A DNA stretch of 64,000 nt, taken from Oncomelania hupensis. Lineage: Eukaryota > Mollusca > Gastropoda > Littorinimorpha > Pomatiopsidae. Shown in pieces: positions 33,979-45,444 of this stretch. Location of the stretch: contig CM072511.1 in the NCBI GenBank assembly GCA_036898135.1, positions 162,701,064 to 162,765,063 of the forward strand. The letters are read 5' to 3'. Made by a program: the position numbers and the translations under genes. Numbering within the stretch: position 1 is the stretch's first letter; each line of letters starts with the position of its first letter. A model generated the notes under the pieces. It was given only the letters and a program-made list of their open reading frames with translations, was not told where the DNA came from and did no database searches.

Positions 33979-34240
33979 CCGCCAATCTGCACACATCATC
34001 ATCACCATCAGCAGAGTCATCGTCATCGTCATCTTCTTTTTCTTCATAACCACCACAACCCCGCCACCATAATCATCATCATAATCACCACCACCACCAC
34101 CTTCTCCACCACCAACACAACCACCACCACTACAAATCGACAGCAGCAACATCAGCTCGCATTTCAAAGGGGTCTGGTGTTGGGGGTTGATGCAGGAGGA
34201 TTAGGTTTCTACCAACAGCAGAATAACCACAGGGGTCGAA
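33979..34240 (-). promoter_or_regulatory. Upstream flank of gene 2 (promoter or 5' intron)
   Basis: Rich in ATC/ACC repeats (34000-34130). The minus strand has an acceptor-like GATGTGTGCAG at about 33986, eight bases before the ATG. So this may be an intron and not a promoter. No TATA or Inr element can be assigned. Confidence 0.3.
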
Positions 34241-34420
34241 GGATGAAAAAGAGATTTCTCTTATATAGCGCACTTACAAGCTCAGAGAGCTTCTCAAGGC
34301 GCTGGCCCGTAATATCCAGCAATCACAAAACAGTTTGCTGAAGTCAGGATTCGAACCCACGTCGCCCAAGACGCACTTACACAAGTCGTGCGCTCTGACC
34401 ACTGAGCTATCCCTGCCGCC
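34241..34420 (-). mobile_element. SINE-GC copy with 6 bp TSD
   Basis: On the minus strand: head GGCGGCAGGGATAGCTCAG, B box GGGTTCGAATCC, tail AGTGCGCTATATAAGAG. GTCGAA occurs at 34235-34240 and 34421-34426. Confidence 0.88.
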
Positions 34421-34554
34421 GTCGAAAGTAACTCGTCGGTGCATGAGCAAGTGACCAGATCGAAGGACTTAGGCAGGCAAAAGGTTTCTTGCCCTCTGAA
34501 TACCTACTACGTCTCTTTCTTTGATGGACATTGACAACTGACCACTGTTATCTT

Positions 34555-34628
34555 GCACACCACAGGATTCGAACCTGGGTCATCGGTGTGCCAAGCGCGC
34601 ACTCTACCTCTGAGCTACGGCAGTAAGA
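34555..34628 (-). repeat. tRNA-Ala-like sequence
   Basis: The minus strand has GTAGCTCAGAGGTAGAG (D arm), a CTTGGCAC loop with an apparent GGC anticodon, and CAGGTTCGAATCCTG (a fully paired T arm). The anticodon stem pairs poorly, so a SINE head or pseudogene is more likely than a functional tRNA. Confidence 0.5.
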
Positions 34629-34700
34629 CGAGGAGCTGGATGGCGCTGGTGCAGATGATGTGAATGAGTCAGAGCACACACACACACACACACACACATA

Positions 34701-34958
34701 GAAACGACGTTGCGATGACTGTTGTGAAAAAAAACAGACATTATTTTGACACACTTTTCATTTTCTTGACATTATTTTGACATTTTCAATTTTTTGAAGC
34801 TATCCCTAACCCTAACCCTAACCCTTAACCTAACCCTGAGCCTAAAACAGCTGTAACTCTACCGGAACCCTATTTTGACGTCAAAATAGGGCAGCCTTCC
34901 AAAAAAGTCAAAAGAAACCATGTGGAGTTTCATGAGTGTGTCACTGCAACGTCGTTTC
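34701..34958. mobile_element. 258 bp inverted-repeat element carrying telomeric repeats
   Basis: Perfect terminal inverted repeats GAAACGACGTTGC (34701-34713) and GCAACGTCGTTTC (34946-34958), flanked by TA on both sides. The interior contains CCCTAA-type units (34803-34850) and a 24-base perfect palindrome centred on TGACGTCA (34868-34891). There is no ORF. It is a Tc1/mariner-like non-autonomous candidate. Confidence 0.8.
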
Positions 34959-35034
34959 TACATGCCCACACTCACATACGTATACCTCCTCCCCCCCCCC
35001 CCCACTCCACACGCACACAAAGGTTTTGTTAGTT

Positions 35035-35225
35035 GTTCATTGCTTACAGGGTCCAACGGACTGCAAAGAGCCGAATCATGACCACAAAATCAGAAACACC
35101 ACCCGGTTGCAAGAGGACTCACCCCCGACCTGCACAAAAGATCCACCGAAACAAACCCCAGTGGCAACACCGAAGGCACCCCACCAACCGGTCACCCCAC
35201 AACAAAGGGATCCCACACAGGGGTC
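35035..35225 (-). mobile_element. A700 relic, old variant
   Basis: Reverse complement of the A700 3' part: CCAACGGACTGCAAAGAGCC, then CACCCCCGACCTGCAC-AAAAG. Highly diverged; belongs to the same variant as 23902-24228. Confidence 0.75.
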
Positions 35226-35639
35226 GCCGTCACCAACCTCAATAGGTTCAAATGGACAGGTGGTAAGCTTAACATGAGCTACAGAACAAGAGGAATTGAA
35301 TTCCCTCACACCACATAGATGACTGTGCACTGGACTCGAAGAAAATTATGAACGGATTAAGACCCGAAATTCACGAGACATTAGGGATCTTTCGGAAGCG
35401 AGCGATTTTCGTTGTGAAAGTGATTCTGAACACGTGGTTGCCGAGAGGCGGCTTCTTATGCAACGCAAGGGCAGTAATGCAGACAAACTTGACCTACTTC
35501 CAGCATCTCGCTTGAAACCCATAAGAAAGAGTTCGTGAATTTCACCTCTGCATACTAATGAGAGCACAAATTCCTCACGTCACGGACAGAAAGTAGTGCG
35601 CTTCTCAAACTACAATCATAGTCATTGGCTATGGAAAGG

Positions 35640-35945
35640 TGGTAAAACGAAAAGCTATAGAGAGGTTATGGCCCCGTCACCAGATCATCAGGTCTTGCAA
35701 AGACCATCCTGCAAGGCACAGTGCAAGGAGGTAGAAGAAGAGGGAGACCGAAAAAGAGCTGTGAGGACAACATTCGAGAATGAACTGGTTTGACACTGAG
35801 CGAAACCATCAGGGTTGCTGAGGACAGGGAAAGATGAAGTACGCTGGTGAAACGATCATCTGTGGTGCCCCTACGGCCTCCGAGTTACGGGATAGGATAG
35901 GATCGAGTAGGACAGGATAGGATAGGGTACGATAGGATACGATAG
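35640..35945 (+). mobile_element. LINE-G 3' fragment
   Basis: Corresponds to the C-terminal GHVTRSSGLAKTILQG...SVVPLRPP region, with nonsense and frameshift changes (GAATGAACTGG). It ends in diverged GGATA/GATAC repeats at about 35885-35950. Confidence 0.88.
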
Positions 35946-35950
35946 TTAGC

Positions 35951-36748
35951 GAGGTTACTACACTATATAGTCTTTACTATAGACCCAAGTACTAATCTTT
36001 TATCTCTCGACTTCAAACTTCTCTTTGTCCTTGTTCTTCTATCAAGAGCAAGAGCCTTTGTGAGATATTGGACGTTGTTTTTTGGTTGGTTGGTAAACGA
36101 AACCTCAGGTATGGTTCACTCATCCTCCGTCTCCCGTCGTCACGTAACTCGTCACGCCGCCAGCGAGAACGAGGCTTGATTGAGGTCAGAGGATGACGGG
36201 AAATTAAGCCCTTGTCAGAATGGGATTAGTAATAACCAGCCGTCACCCCCTACGCCACCGCTCCGTAACTCCCTCAAAAAACAATCCTACCCTCGCCGAT
36301 TTTTTGTCCTCCCTCCCCTTCCCGTTCTACCCTCCATCCCCCCTCCCCTCCCCCGCCCCTCATATCCCTCCCAAACTCCAACGGGACAAAGGTCGGTCTT
36401 TGGTTGTATTCAAGTTATCTTCATTCTAAGTTATTGCCCCCCCCCCTCCCTCCTCTTCCTCCCCTCTCCTCCAAACTCCTCCATACACCCCAACCGATTT
36501 TGTTAAACATCTCCTTTGGATGTCATGATTTCTCTAGCTTCGACTGCCGGATGGTCTTCTGGTCTCCCAAAATCGTGGAAACTGCTCAAGGCCCTTCAGT
36601 TTGAAAAGAGACGGCACACATGTTTAACTATGTTTAATGTTCTCCATTGACTCGTTAGGTGATCTCTTTGCTTCCACTCTCGGCTAGTAGGCGATTTCTT
36701 CCACGCTCGATTGGCCTACTCGTAATCAGAACAGGCCACCGCACGCTC

Positions 36749-36750
<2 letters not shown>
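35951..36750. other. No gene recognised; pyrimidine-rich
   Basis: CT- and C-rich at 36235-36500. Pro- and Ser-rich ORFs reflect composition. Nothing else can be named. Confidence 0.45.
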
Positions 36751-36810
<60 letters not shown>

Positions 36811-36855
36811 CATAATCATAATAATCATAATAATCATAATAATCATAATAATAAT
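36751..36855. repeat. (AAT)n microsatellite
   Basis: About 20 AAT units, then AATCAT-type units, directly next to a LINE-G fragment. Confidence 0.95.
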
Positions 36856-36867
36856 GAAAATTGCTGT

Positions 36868-37345
36868 ACTTGTCAGCCGCTTGACAGTCTGGTAGGTTGT
36901 CTTGCTGTTATTCTTGTACAGATTGTTCTCTATTTCCTGGCATTTCTCCTTTGCTGGGCGCATGCCTTTTTGGATGTCACTGTTGGTCTTTTGGTAGGCA
37001 TCAGCTTCCTGTGAGGTGTTCTCTTTCTATTTCATCATTTTTTGATTGTCAAACAGGTCCAAAGGTTTTGGTGTGATCCACGGTTTCTTCTTTGGACGCT
37101 TCTTGCCAAAGATGTCAGTGATGGCATCTGAGTTTAAGGTGGTAGTCATGGCGTTGACATCTACTTTACCAGCTCCCAAAATGAGCAGTGGTGCAAATTC
37201 ACTTCCAGTTGTGAAGTTTGTTTAGGTTGAACTTCAGCCTGGTGCACTTTGCTTTTTTTTACTCTCTTCACGTGGAGCCGGAAAGACATCATCACGAGAT
37301 CGTGGTCACTTCCATCTGCTATTTTATTTAAAATCGAACTGTAAG
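36868..37345 (-). mobile_element. LINE-G middle fragment (endonuclease end to pre-RT)
   Basis: The minus strand encodes GSDHDLVMMSFRLHVKRVKK, the end of the apurinic-type endonuclease with its SDH motif, at 37325-37240. It then runs through the KKPWITP and QTVKRL linker region to about 36868, with several frameshifts. It lacks RT and 3' end. Confidence 0.8.
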
Positions 37346-37736
37346 TAAACACTTTCAAATGCATGGGATTTCTTTCTTCAAGATGCTCTTAAACTGAAGA
37401 CATTTGTTTGACAGTTTATACAACGCAATATAAGCGAGGGGGAAAAGAGAAGTAAGCCTTGAAACACACAACATAATATTTATTGTTACTAACAAAACCA
37501 ATCTTGCATTATGTTTCATTGTTACTAATTCTCAAAATTATGTCAGCACTTATTGCTTGTGTTTCCTTTCAAGCAACCCACATGTCTAATTTTTCTTAAA
37601 TGTTTGTTTATTCCCTAATTGATTCTAAAACTAAAAATAATATTAATTAATAAGCTGGAAATAGGTCAGATTAAAAAAAAAGAAAGTAGATTCTCAAAAT
37701 ATAACGTGTAGGCAGGAGTGAGTGAGTTAGTCATTG
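37346..37736. other. AT-rich, no gene recognised
   Basis: Low-complexity AT-rich stretch without ORFs. Confidence 0.5.
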
Positions 37737-38292
37737 TTTATAAGATCCAGCGGACTGCAAAGAGCCGAATCAGGACCACAACTTGGTTGAAAGAGGACTC
37801 ACCCCCGATCTGCATAAAAGATTTGCTGAAACACTAATGTTAACACTGATGCGCTCCACCAGCTGGTCACTTTAAAATAAAGGCATCCCATGCAAGGGAC
37901 GCTGAGACTATACTCTAATTTATGGAACCCCCGTTTAAAAAACAAAATAGAAAATAAACATCATTGCAAAATATTCACACAACACATACATATAAAATGC
38001 CTACATTGCTAAACAATAATACCTAGAAATCCCTAGTGACCATTTGGCAGAAAGCGTCCAAAAGCCCGAAGCTGACCCAACAGACCCCATACACAAATGA
38101 GTAGTTTTGGGAGAATTTTGAAGAAAAAAAAAGGTAGTCGACTGGTCTAGCGAAGAAAATAGTAGATTGATAGAAAAGATTAGGAAGAAGAAAGAACAAA
38201 TGAGAAAGACAGAAACAGCGGTAATTTAAAGCACTAAATTTCCATAAAGTGGGGATACTATTTATACAGAAAACCCCGGCACCCCAATTGGG
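37737..38292 (-). mobile_element. A700 copy, old variant, minus strand
   Basis: Reverse complement of nearly the whole A700 core, from CCCAATTGGGGTGCCGGGG (38292) to CCGCTGGATCTTATAAAC (37737), missing the 5' ~130 bp. It is diverged. Confidence 0.88.
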
Positions 38293-38439
38293 ATGGGGAG
38301 GGGGAGAGAATTATATATGGCGGGGAGGGGAAGTATGTGCAGGCAGGAAATCACCATAAATTAATTATGAACGATTAAAATAAACAAACAAGCCAACAGA
38401 AGCACGTGCACATTTGCATAAACTGGCCCAAAATAAATA

Positions 38440-38527
38440 TACCTATCCTATCATGTCCCGTAACCCGGGGGTCGTAGGGGCACCACAGATGATCGTTTAA
38501 CCAGCATACTCCATCTTTCTCTGTCCT
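38440..38527 (-). mobile_element. LINE-G 3' fragment
   Basis: Last ~88 bp of LINE-G in reverse (GATGATCGTTTAACCAGC, CATACTCCATCTTTCTCTG), with a GGATA-type end at 38440. Confidence 0.85.
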
Positions 38528-38696
38528 CTATACACTAAATGATTATTTTTTTTTAAATCGTAATAATCGTAATTATCATAATAACAAACATCATCGTCAT
38601 AATATTGGATTCTATATACCGATTTTTGTAATAAATCAGACTCGAAGCGCCGCGATCTACCGGAGAGGAAACAAGCATACATTCGTCTGGTAATTG

Positions 38697-39030
38697 TGGC
38701 CTGTTAGCTCAGTGGATAGCGAGTTTGGTTTCCTACGCCGAAGGTTTCGGGTTCGAAACCCACAGGGGACGAACTTATGGGTACTCCGGTTTCCACCCTC
38801 CCTTCAATAATGCTATTGGAGGTAATCTGCCTAAACTTGTCAAAAATGAAGTTCGATTTCCTTTACGTTTTCAAAGGCGACTTGCAGTATACCACATGTT
38901 TGAGTGATGAATGTGTGTTTGTCGTAGGAGTGTCTGTAACACGTCAGCGTGTATGTTGGTTACAGATCGCCGCGCTTTGAGTCTGATTTAGGAGTAAGGC
39001 GCGTATAGCATCCAGTATTATTAGTCATTT
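38697..39030 (+). mobile_element. SINE-Arg, near-complete copy
   Basis: Head GGCCTGTTAGCTCAGTGGAT, B box GGGTTCGAAACCC, body with CCACCCTCCCTTCAATAATG and GTTACAGATCGCCGCGCTTTG. It ends in GCATCCAGTATTATTA. This copy defines the full length at about 330 bp. Confidence 0.85.
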
Positions 39031-39283
39031 ACTTTTTGATTCAGACTGACTTCAACCAATACCGTTACAATGGTACAGTGGTCTAAAGAAAGAGAAACTT
39101 CGTCCGTCACTGCTGGGGAACTGCTTTCGGTTCCACGCCTCTTTCGTGTCCCAGTGTAACAGAATATAGAATAAACAATACAGGTCTATATAATTTTTTT
39201 AATTCTGGTAATTAATAGCGGTACTTGTGTAGACTGGTTATTCACTTTTGACCATGTTGAGTACACTCTTTTCATTTCTATTG

Positions 39284-39694
39284 AGGTCACTGAGGGTTTC
39301 CTTCGGGTACTCGGGTTTCCTCCCTTCCTTCAATAACGGTATTGGATGCAGTCGATATATAAAAATTTAGCACATAAAAATTCGATTTCCTTTCCGTCTT
39401 CTAATAGCGATCTCCCTGCCTTTACACCACATGTTTGAGTGGTAGATGTGTGTCGGTTGTGTGTGTGTGAGAGTGGGTGAAACATGTGAGCGTGTATATT
39501 GGTACAGATCGCCGCGCGAAGCCACTAAGCGAAGCCATCAGGGCTGCTGAGGACAGAGAAAGATGGAATATGCTGGTTAAACGATCATCTGTGGTGCCCC
39601 TACGACCTCCGGGTTACGGGACAGGATAGGATAGGAAAGGATCGCCGCGCTTTGAGCCTGATTAGAGATTTGGGGAAAGAGCGTATATAGCATC

Positions 39695-39781
<87 letters not shown>

Positions 39782-39790
39782 CATCATTAA
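39284..39790 (+). mobile_element. SINE-Arg, 5'-truncated, hosting a LINE-G insertion and ending in (ATT)n
   Basis: Starts in the body (ATTGAGGTCACTGAGGG) and is split at 39518-39639 by LINE-G. It resumes at TTTGAGCCTGATTAG and ends GCATCCATT with about 28 ATT units to 39782. Confidence 0.88.
39518..39639 (+). mobile_element. LINE-G 3' fragment nested in SINE-Arg, 11 bp TSD
   Basis: GATCGCCGCGC occurs at 39507-39517 and 39640-39650. The insert is the last ~122 bp of LINE-G, ending in GGATAGGATAGGAAA. The order of events is unambiguous. Confidence 0.93.
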
Positions 39791-39905
39791 TTGTGCAGAG
39801 ATGTATGAATATATGTTTGACGTAAACAATTATTTTTTTTGTGTGTGTAACGGGCCTAGAACCTTCGGAAAGAAACGAACAAATGTTCAGTTAGTTAGTT
39901 AGTTA

Positions 39906-39929
39906 GTAGTAATAGTGGTGGTGGTGGTG

Positions 39930-40027
<98 letters not shown>

Positions 40028-40030
40028 TGT
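39906..40030. repeat. (GGT)n(AGT)n microsatellite
   Basis: About 10 GGT units followed by about 27 AGT units. The poly-Thr ORF on the minus strand is an artefact. Confidence 0.97.
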
Positions 40031-40529
40031 TGTTGTTATGACAGGAAGAGTAATGAAGACAAATGTCTGATATGAAGAAACAGAACTATGGGCAGTAAAG
40101 TGTGGACGCCGGTCAGCTTGGATCAGTGGAGAAAAGTCACCACTCTTGACCGCTTTGCACGTAAATTGACCCATTGACCCCTCACTGTGACCTTCAGACC
40201 TGTCAGCAGCGCCACCATTCTGTCACAACAAATTCTCTCCCTTGATACTAATCCGCACATCCATATCACTCAAAGCGGTTGTCACAAGGCCGTCCATGAA
40301 GGTCAAACAAGGCCAAGGCAATTGAGAGGGCAAACAGTTGAAAGGTGAAGGCTATGTATTTTATAATGGTGTGGTGCATGTAGGAGAGTTATGAATTGAT
40401 AACGTCAAGTCAATAGTTCTTTTTGGGTGCAATATTCAAGGTTGCCACTTGGTAGAATAAATGATGTATTATATAGCCTCACTTGGCTAGTAGTGTTCCT
40501 TGCTCCTTAATGACTGCTTGAGATAATAT
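40031..40529. other. No gene recognised
   Basis: Mixed unique sequence with no listed repeat and no ORF of note. Confidence 0.45.
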
Positions 40530-40680
40530 ATACATGTAACAAGTGACCGTGTATGTTGGTTACAGATCGCCGCACTTACATTGGATTTCAGTCCCACAGC
40601 CGTAAGTAAATCAGTAATAAAGCATTCGCCTTGCATACTGAGGATATAGGTTCGAATTCTGCGGCGGGAAAAATGAACGC
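40530..40680 (+). repeat. SINE-Arg fragment followed by a tRNA-Ala-like head
   Basis: GACCGTGTATGTTGGTTACAG-ATCGCCGCAC (40540-40573) matches the SINE-Arg body. It is followed by AATCAGTAATAAAGCATTCGCC-TTGCATAC and GGTTCGAATTC (40610-40665), a degenerate tRNA-like sequence with a TGC triplet in the anticodon position. Confidence 0.6.
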
Positions 40681-40751
40681 GGTGATTTTTTTTCACTGGC
40701 CATCTTAGCAATATGATTGCTCTGGTGATTCAGTGTTGATTTAGGCCCTTA

Positions 40752-41432
40752 CTTCAACGTTGGGTGTAGACGTTAAACTTCAATGTTGGGTGTAGACGTT
40801 ACACTTCAACGGTGGGTGTAGACGTTAAACTTCAATGTTGGGTGTAGACGTTACGCTTCAATGTTGGGTGTAGACGTTAAGCTTCAATGTTGGGTGTAGA
40901 CGTTACGCTTCAATGTTGGGTGTAGACGTTAAACTTCAATGTTTGGTGTAGACGTTAAACTTCAATGTTGGGTGTAGACGTTAAACTTCAATGTTGGGTG
41001 TAGACGTTACACTTCAATGTTGGGTGTAGACGTTAAGCTTCAATATTGGGTGTAGACGTTAAACTTCCACGTTGGGTGTAGACGTTAAGCTTCAATATTG
41101 GGTGTAGACGTTAAACTTCCACGTTTGGGTGTAGACGTTAAGCTTCAATGTTGGGTGTAGACGTTACACTTCAATGTTGGGTGTAGACATTACACTTCAA
41201 TGTTGGGTGTAGACGTTAAACTTCAATGTTGGATGTAGACGTTAAGCTTCAATATTGGGTGTAGACGTTAAGCTTCAATGTTGGGTGTAGACGTTAACTT
41301 CAATGTTGGGTGTAGACGTTAAGCTTCAATATTGGGTGTAGACGTTAGCTTCAATGTTGGGTGTAGACGTTAAGCTTCAATATTGGGTGTAGACGTTGAG
41401 CTTCAATATTGGGTGTACACGTTAACTTCAAT
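40752..41432. repeat. 26 bp minisatellite, about 26 copies
   Basis: Unit CTTCAATGTTGGGTGTAGAC-GTTAA with variants at ACTT/GCTT, ATGTT/ATATT/ACGTT and terminal AAAC/ACAC/AAGC. The variants alternate along the array. Confidence 0.95.
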
Positions 41433-42432
41433 GCTAATTGATTCTGTGGTTTCTGTCTGGTCATTTCACTGGTACACAGCCACATAGCCACAAAATATAA
41501 AATTGTTAGCTGACGTGCTGTGTTGAAACATTTCCTTGAGCTTTCAACAGACAGAAGCAGTTCCCTATTCCTGGTGCGTCATCCATCGTTCCATCTTCGA
41601 TAACATTAGCCAACAAACGACACGATTAATGTAAGGGAGGAAGGACGAACAACGCGGACACGACGTCGTTCAGACACTGTCCTTGTTCGACGCCTATCAG
41701 CCACTCAAAAAATGTCGCTCTGCAGTTCCGGGAAAACACCGACACATAAATAGACACGCGGGAAACTTCGGCATCCACAAATAGCTTAGGGGGAACACAA
41801 TAGCAAAATAATTAGTCTACACGTTCAAGGAAATGAGGAAAGAATGCAGAAAAAGAGTTAACAGGCCATACTTCACTATTAAGCTGTTGTAATTTAAATC
41901 TAAAGACTTCTCTCTCTTTGTGGTTACTGTCTATGTGCTGCTTAATTAGGCGTGGCCGTACAAATGTCTTGCCTAGTCTGAACGCCAAAACATGTTAACT
42001 ACATTTAGGCTGCATACAAGCTACAGTAAACAGATATGTTTACCATTGTACTCAAGGGCTGAGCCTGTCTGTCTCTCCATACGAACGAAGGAAACAATGA
42101 GTTTTGTCGGAAACATCTTATCTGACGACGCCAATTGTTGGCCCATGCAAACCAACTCAATGCTTTAAATATTTTGACTATCACTCACCTATTATTACAG
42201 CTATTGCTTTCTTCTTCTCATCTTCTGGCGTCCTTTCTAAATATCATTTATTTCTCGGAGTTTGCTTGGGAAGTACTGCTTTGTTGTCTCTTGTGCTTTA
42301 TCCGCCTCATGCAGAACTATCCTCCAACATTTGTATTGTGCCCTTTTGCTTTTCTGTTTTTCTCGAAATAAGCATTCATTTGGCTTATGTACCACATTCC
42401 TTTGTTATTATTGTAACTTTGGGAAACCACAC
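41433..42432. other. No gene recognised
   Basis: The plus-strand ORF 42104-42463 is hydrophobic but runs into the A700 at its 3' end and has no recognisable motif, so it is not called. Confidence 0.4.
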
Positions 42433-43010
42433 GTGGGGGTGCCGGGGGTTTCTGTATAAATAGTATCCCAACTTTCTGGAAATTAAGTGCTTTAAATTCC
42501 CAATGTCGCTGTCTTTCTCCTTTGTTCTTTCTCAGTTCCACTCTGTTCTATCAATCTACTATACTATATTCTTCTTCGCTAGACCCTTCACCTACCTTTT
42601 TTCTTGAAAACTCTTTCGGGACAAAACTCCTCATTTGTGTGTGAGGTCTGTTGTATCAGCTTGGGAATATTGGACGTTTTCTGCCAGATGGTCACTGGGG
42701 CTTCTTGTGATATTATTATTTAGCGATGTAGACATTTTATATGTATGTGTTTTGTTGATATTTTATAATGATGTACAGTGGTGAAAAAAACGGAAACTCC
42801 GATGGTGTGGCCACGTCACCAGATCATCAAGTCTTGCAAAGACCATCCTGCAAGGCACAGCGCAAGGAGGTAGACGAAGAGGGAGACCGAAAAAGAGGTG
42901 GGAGGACAACATTCGAGAATGGACTGGTTTGACACTGAGCGAAACAATCAGGGTTGCTGAGGACAGGGAAAGATGGAGTATGCTGGTTAAACGATCATCT
43001 GTGGTGCTGA
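42433..43010 (+). mobile_element. A700 fragment joined directly to a LINE-G fragment
   Basis: A700 sequence from GGGGGTGCCGGGGGTTTC runs to TTTTATAATGATGT (about 42773). It switches at once to LINE-G CAGTGGTGAAAAAAACGG and continues to CATCTGTGGTGC (about 43010). Neither part has its own 3' tail at the breakpoints. This is either a recombination breakpoint or a template switch. Confidence 0.85.
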
Positions 43011-43319
43011 TAGAAAACGTTTTGCCACAATCTGTCATGGCGTCTGGAAAGCGTAGGCGTCCGCAGTTGTTAACTGTTCGCAATTTGGGGATACGTAGCT
43101 TAATATTTTTTATATCCGTAAGTGCTGTCATATGCCATGCGTTAATAATAGAAACTACGATTAGACCGATCCTACGACTAATCTTATTTGTCTTCCTCAA
43201 ATCAACATTCCCATCTGCAACGGCCAATACTATTTTCGGAACAGAGCAGGTCGCTGCATCTTTCATACTCAAACACTGCGGGCCATCTCGCCCCAAAACA
43301 ATACCATTTTTGTTTATTT
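43011..43319. other. No gene recognised
   Basis: Short ORFs without motif. The start, TGATAGAAAACGTTTTGCC, replaces the expected LINE-G 3' end. Confidence 0.4.
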
Positions 43320-43355
43320 AATAATATTATTTATTATTATTATTATTTATTATTA

Positions 43356-43427
<72 letters not shown>

Positions 43428-43430
43428 TTA
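43320..43430. repeat. (ATT)n microsatellite
   Basis: ATT units with ATTT interruptions, adjoining a GCGC-type LINE 3' end. Confidence 0.95.
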
Positions 43431-43750
43431 TTTATAACGCGCAATACCAAACATGAAGTTTGCTCAAAGCGCAGCTTTCATCCATTCTCACGCAATGCAC
43501 AATGACAAACATTTCAATAAATCTATACTTAAATCATTTAAATGAATAACATACACATATGTCCATATAGACACACACTCACAAAATTAATAAAAGGAAC
43601 AAGTATGTGACAAACATGTCATATAAAGAGGCACATTGTAGGCCTACAATAACACTAAGAAAAAGTACTTAAGCAAGTATTCAGCACACACAACAACCAC
43701 CCACACACATATACACCAAATACACACACTTTCTAACACACACAAACACA
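43431..43750 (-). repeat. LINE 3'-UTR-like repeat, second copy
   Basis: On the minus strand it ends CTTTGAGCAAACTTCATG...GCGCGTTATAAATAAA followed by ATT/TAA repeats, the layout of a LINE 3' end. Shared with 6345-6702. Confidence 0.65.
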
Positions 43751-44636
43751 CACAAACCCATGACATCACACAACCAGCCACTGTCTCACAGACCACTGTG
43801 CCTTTGATCACTATGTGTACAGATCTTTAAGAAACTACATTAGTAACACATATTTTATTTTTATTTTATATGATCCTTTTTGTTTGTCTCGCTACCATCT
43901 AGTCCCTGCATCATCTTCCAATTCAGCCGTCCCAGTCATCCAACCATCCCTCTGTCGATATGCTGGTCTATTTATTTAAATGTAATGTAATTCAACTCAA
44001 TTTTAAATTATTACGTCGGTACTAATTCAACCACGTTGGTATTTTCCTGTGTATTCATTAATATGATCCTGCGAGTGGAAGTATCATGGCTTCTCAAAAC
44101 GTTTCATCACAATAACGCATTTACAAATATTTATCAATGGCAGTTCGTCGGGGCGAAATGTGTGATGAAGCAGCACAGGCTCTTCTCCTTGTAGATGTTT
44201 ACTTAAATAATTTATACAGCATCCTTTACTTAGATTATATACACATTAATACGCATTCTTCAGGTTGTCTGACTAATGCCTTGTGTCAACTAAAACAATG
44301 CTTATACTCGTGCCAAGTGCAACACATTTAAAATGTTTGATTGATGTGTGAAATAACTTTCTGGCGCCTGTAGAGCAGTACGTGTGATATAATATTATGT
44401 AGTCTGTAAAAAACAAAAAAATACAAAATGAATATCAAATGATGCGTCTATATTTATCTGATTCGTAGCAGCGCCCCGCTTTTGATAGGAGGAAGGAAGG
44501 TCTAACATTAAAATAATTATAGTTTACACAAGACCACAGACGCGCGCGCGCGTATTTACGCACTCACACACAATCTCACACACGCACACACACACTCTCA
44601 CACACACACACACACACACAAGTATGTAGAACAACA
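43751..44636. other. No gene recognised
   Basis: AT-rich unique sequence and a CA run at 44570-44620. Confidence 0.45.
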
Positions 44637-44925
44637 AAACTGGGTTTTTAGAATGTAGGAATCGGAAAGTGGTTTTTGGACGGAAAGAACGCAAATTTCT
44701 TCTAAAAATGTAAGAATCTAATGCAAAATTGGCTCTGTCAGTCTCAAAAGTTGACCTAGTTCGTCTCCTATAGGCGACGAAATAGGTCGAACTTTCTTCA
44801 AAAATTTCCCGAGTAACTGGTTTTGGTTCGTCCCGGATAGAGCACTCCCTTGTAGGCTTACTTAAAACACTCTCATGCACTACAACTGCACTCCCATGCA
44901 CTAACAGAGCACTCCCGCGCACTTA
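44637..44925 (+). repeat. Structured interspersed repeat, copy 2
   Basis: Same element as 7021-7286, including the CCTATAGG-centred near-palindrome and the GCACTCCCGCGCACTTA end. Copy 2 has lost pairing in the GACGGAAAGA arm, but has extra GCACTCCC repeats. It is followed directly by ATT repeats (44929-45010). Confidence 0.82.
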
Positions 44926-44927
44926 TC

Positions 44928-45009
<82 letters not shown>

Positions 45010-45010
45010 C

Positions 45011-45300
45011 TGATGATGAGCACACAAGTTCCTGGGAAGTAAACAAATTCGTATATTTTTATTAGTGATTATTTATGATGCTTTTGTTTCCATAGGGCAA
45101 TTAAATTCATCAGTAGACCACCCACTGGAATGCATGGACTTAGATTTAAGAAGAAGTATGAGACTAAAGCTGGGACCAAACCCACCGCCAGCAAGGCGTC
45201 TTGAACTGAAGGTTTTCTTCTTGCTCTCGACCAGCGCCTTGAGCAGTTCTTGACGACCTGGAAAAGCGCTATAGAAGTAGAAGAATTCGTATTTATATTA
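45011..45300 (+). repeat. (ATT)n flank and SINE/LINE-like 3' tail
   Basis: The segment CAGCGCCTTGAGCAGTTCTTG...AAAAGCGCTATAGAAGTAGAAG (45225-45285) resembles the GCGCTATATAA tails of SINE-GC and LINE-C. No tRNA-like head is seen upstream. Confidence 0.45.
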
Positions 45301-45444
45301 CCTGGGACAACCCTTGTCTAGGACAATAAATTTACGACCGCTCCATGCACGAGGCCTCAGTGTTCTCTACTTTTCTTGTGTGTGGAAATAGCAGATTGAT
45401 TAATATAAGATGGATTAAATTTAATTGATTAAATTAAATAACAG

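Noticed and set aside
42104..42463. 119-codon hydrophobic ORF
   Set aside because: It runs into an A700 copy at the 3' end and has no recognisable family.
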